A stretch of 5,836 nucleotides of DNA from an uncultured Bacillota bacterium (GTDB lineage: Bacteria > Bacillota > UBA994 > UBA5500): assembly GCA_937874815.1 (NCBI GenBank), contig CALNBW010000088.1, positions 1-5,836 of the forward strand, given 5' to 3'. Position numbers and translations under genes: made by a program. Shown piece after piece: positions 5,785 through 5,836 of this stretch (position 1 is its first letter; every line of letters starts with the position of its first letter). Below the pieces are notes generated by a model that was not told the DNA's origin, did no database searches, and was given only the letters and a program-made list of their open reading frames with translations.

Positions 5785-5809
5785 GGAGGCTGCGCCTAAG
5801 CCAACCTCC
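5785..5809 (+). terminator. Possible weak terminator hairpin after the small membrane protein gene
   Basis: GGAGG (5785-5789) can pair with CCTCC (5805-5809). After a C/A mismatch, TG (5791-5792) pairs with CA (5802-5803), leaving a nine-base loop. The following sequence TGATTCCTTTG is only moderately T-rich. It starts 8 bases after the TAA stop. The same GGAGG could instead be a ribosome binding site for a plus-strand gene beyond the window, though no start codon lies at the usual distance. Confidence 0.35.
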
Positions 5810-5836
5810 TGATTCCTTTGTGGGTTGCAGTTGGGT

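Noticed and set aside
1..5836. CRISPR array, tRNA or rRNA genes, insertion sequence or transposase
   Set aside because: No regularly spaced repeats, cloverleaf-like segments, rRNA-like stretches or transposase motifs were seen on either strand.

Overview
The window reads as a piece of chromosome from an anaerobic, Firmicutes-like bacterium (a Clostridia/Peptococcaceae type is my best guess). The reasons are strong GGAGG-type ribosome binding sites before almost every gene, GTG and TTG starts mixed with ATG, roughly even base composition, protein families common in such organisms, and apparent use of selenocysteine. The taxonomic call is inference; no rRNA or tRNA gene is present.

Six genes lie head to tail on the minus strand. 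In order of transcription (high to low coordinates) they are: an imidazolonepropionase-like amidohydrolase (4239-5399); an aspartoacylase/succinylglutamate desuccinylase-like zinc enzyme (3351-4226), 12 bp behind it; a HAD-family hydrolase (2581-3285); methionine gamma-lyase (1315-2511); an O6-alkylguanine-DNA alkyltransferase (749-1261); and the N-terminal half of an RlmD/RumA-type 23S rRNA uracil methyltransferase (1-709), which runs off the left edge. Gaps are 12 to 69 bp, so all or part of the row may be one operon. A strong stem-loop at 3310-3345 may divide it. A divergent, AT-rich, 128-bp intergenic region (5400-5527) precedes a small two-helix membrane protein of unknown function on the plus strand (5528-5776).

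The standout is the alkyltransferase. Conventional translation stops at a TGA (851-853) after 136 residues, exactly where the catalytic cysteine of the PCHRV motif belongs. Past that TGA the same frame continues for 33 codons with the typical C-terminus of the family and ends at TAG. Every other catalytic-network residue I can align to human MGMT is kept except Tyr158, which is Phe. A stem-loop begins 9 nt after the UGA and presents GG at the same distance as the loop GG of the E. coli fdhF SECIS. The simplest reading is a selenoprotein, a DNA-repair alkyltransferase with selenocysteine as its alkyl acceptor, which standard gene callers would truncate.

The upstream genes suggest amino-acid catabolism. 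The amidohydrolase and deacylase could release free amino acids from amides or N-acyl compounds, and methionine gamma-lyase degrades methionine to methanethiol, 2-oxobutyrate and ammonia. A functional link between these and the two downstream nucleic-acid genes is not evident.
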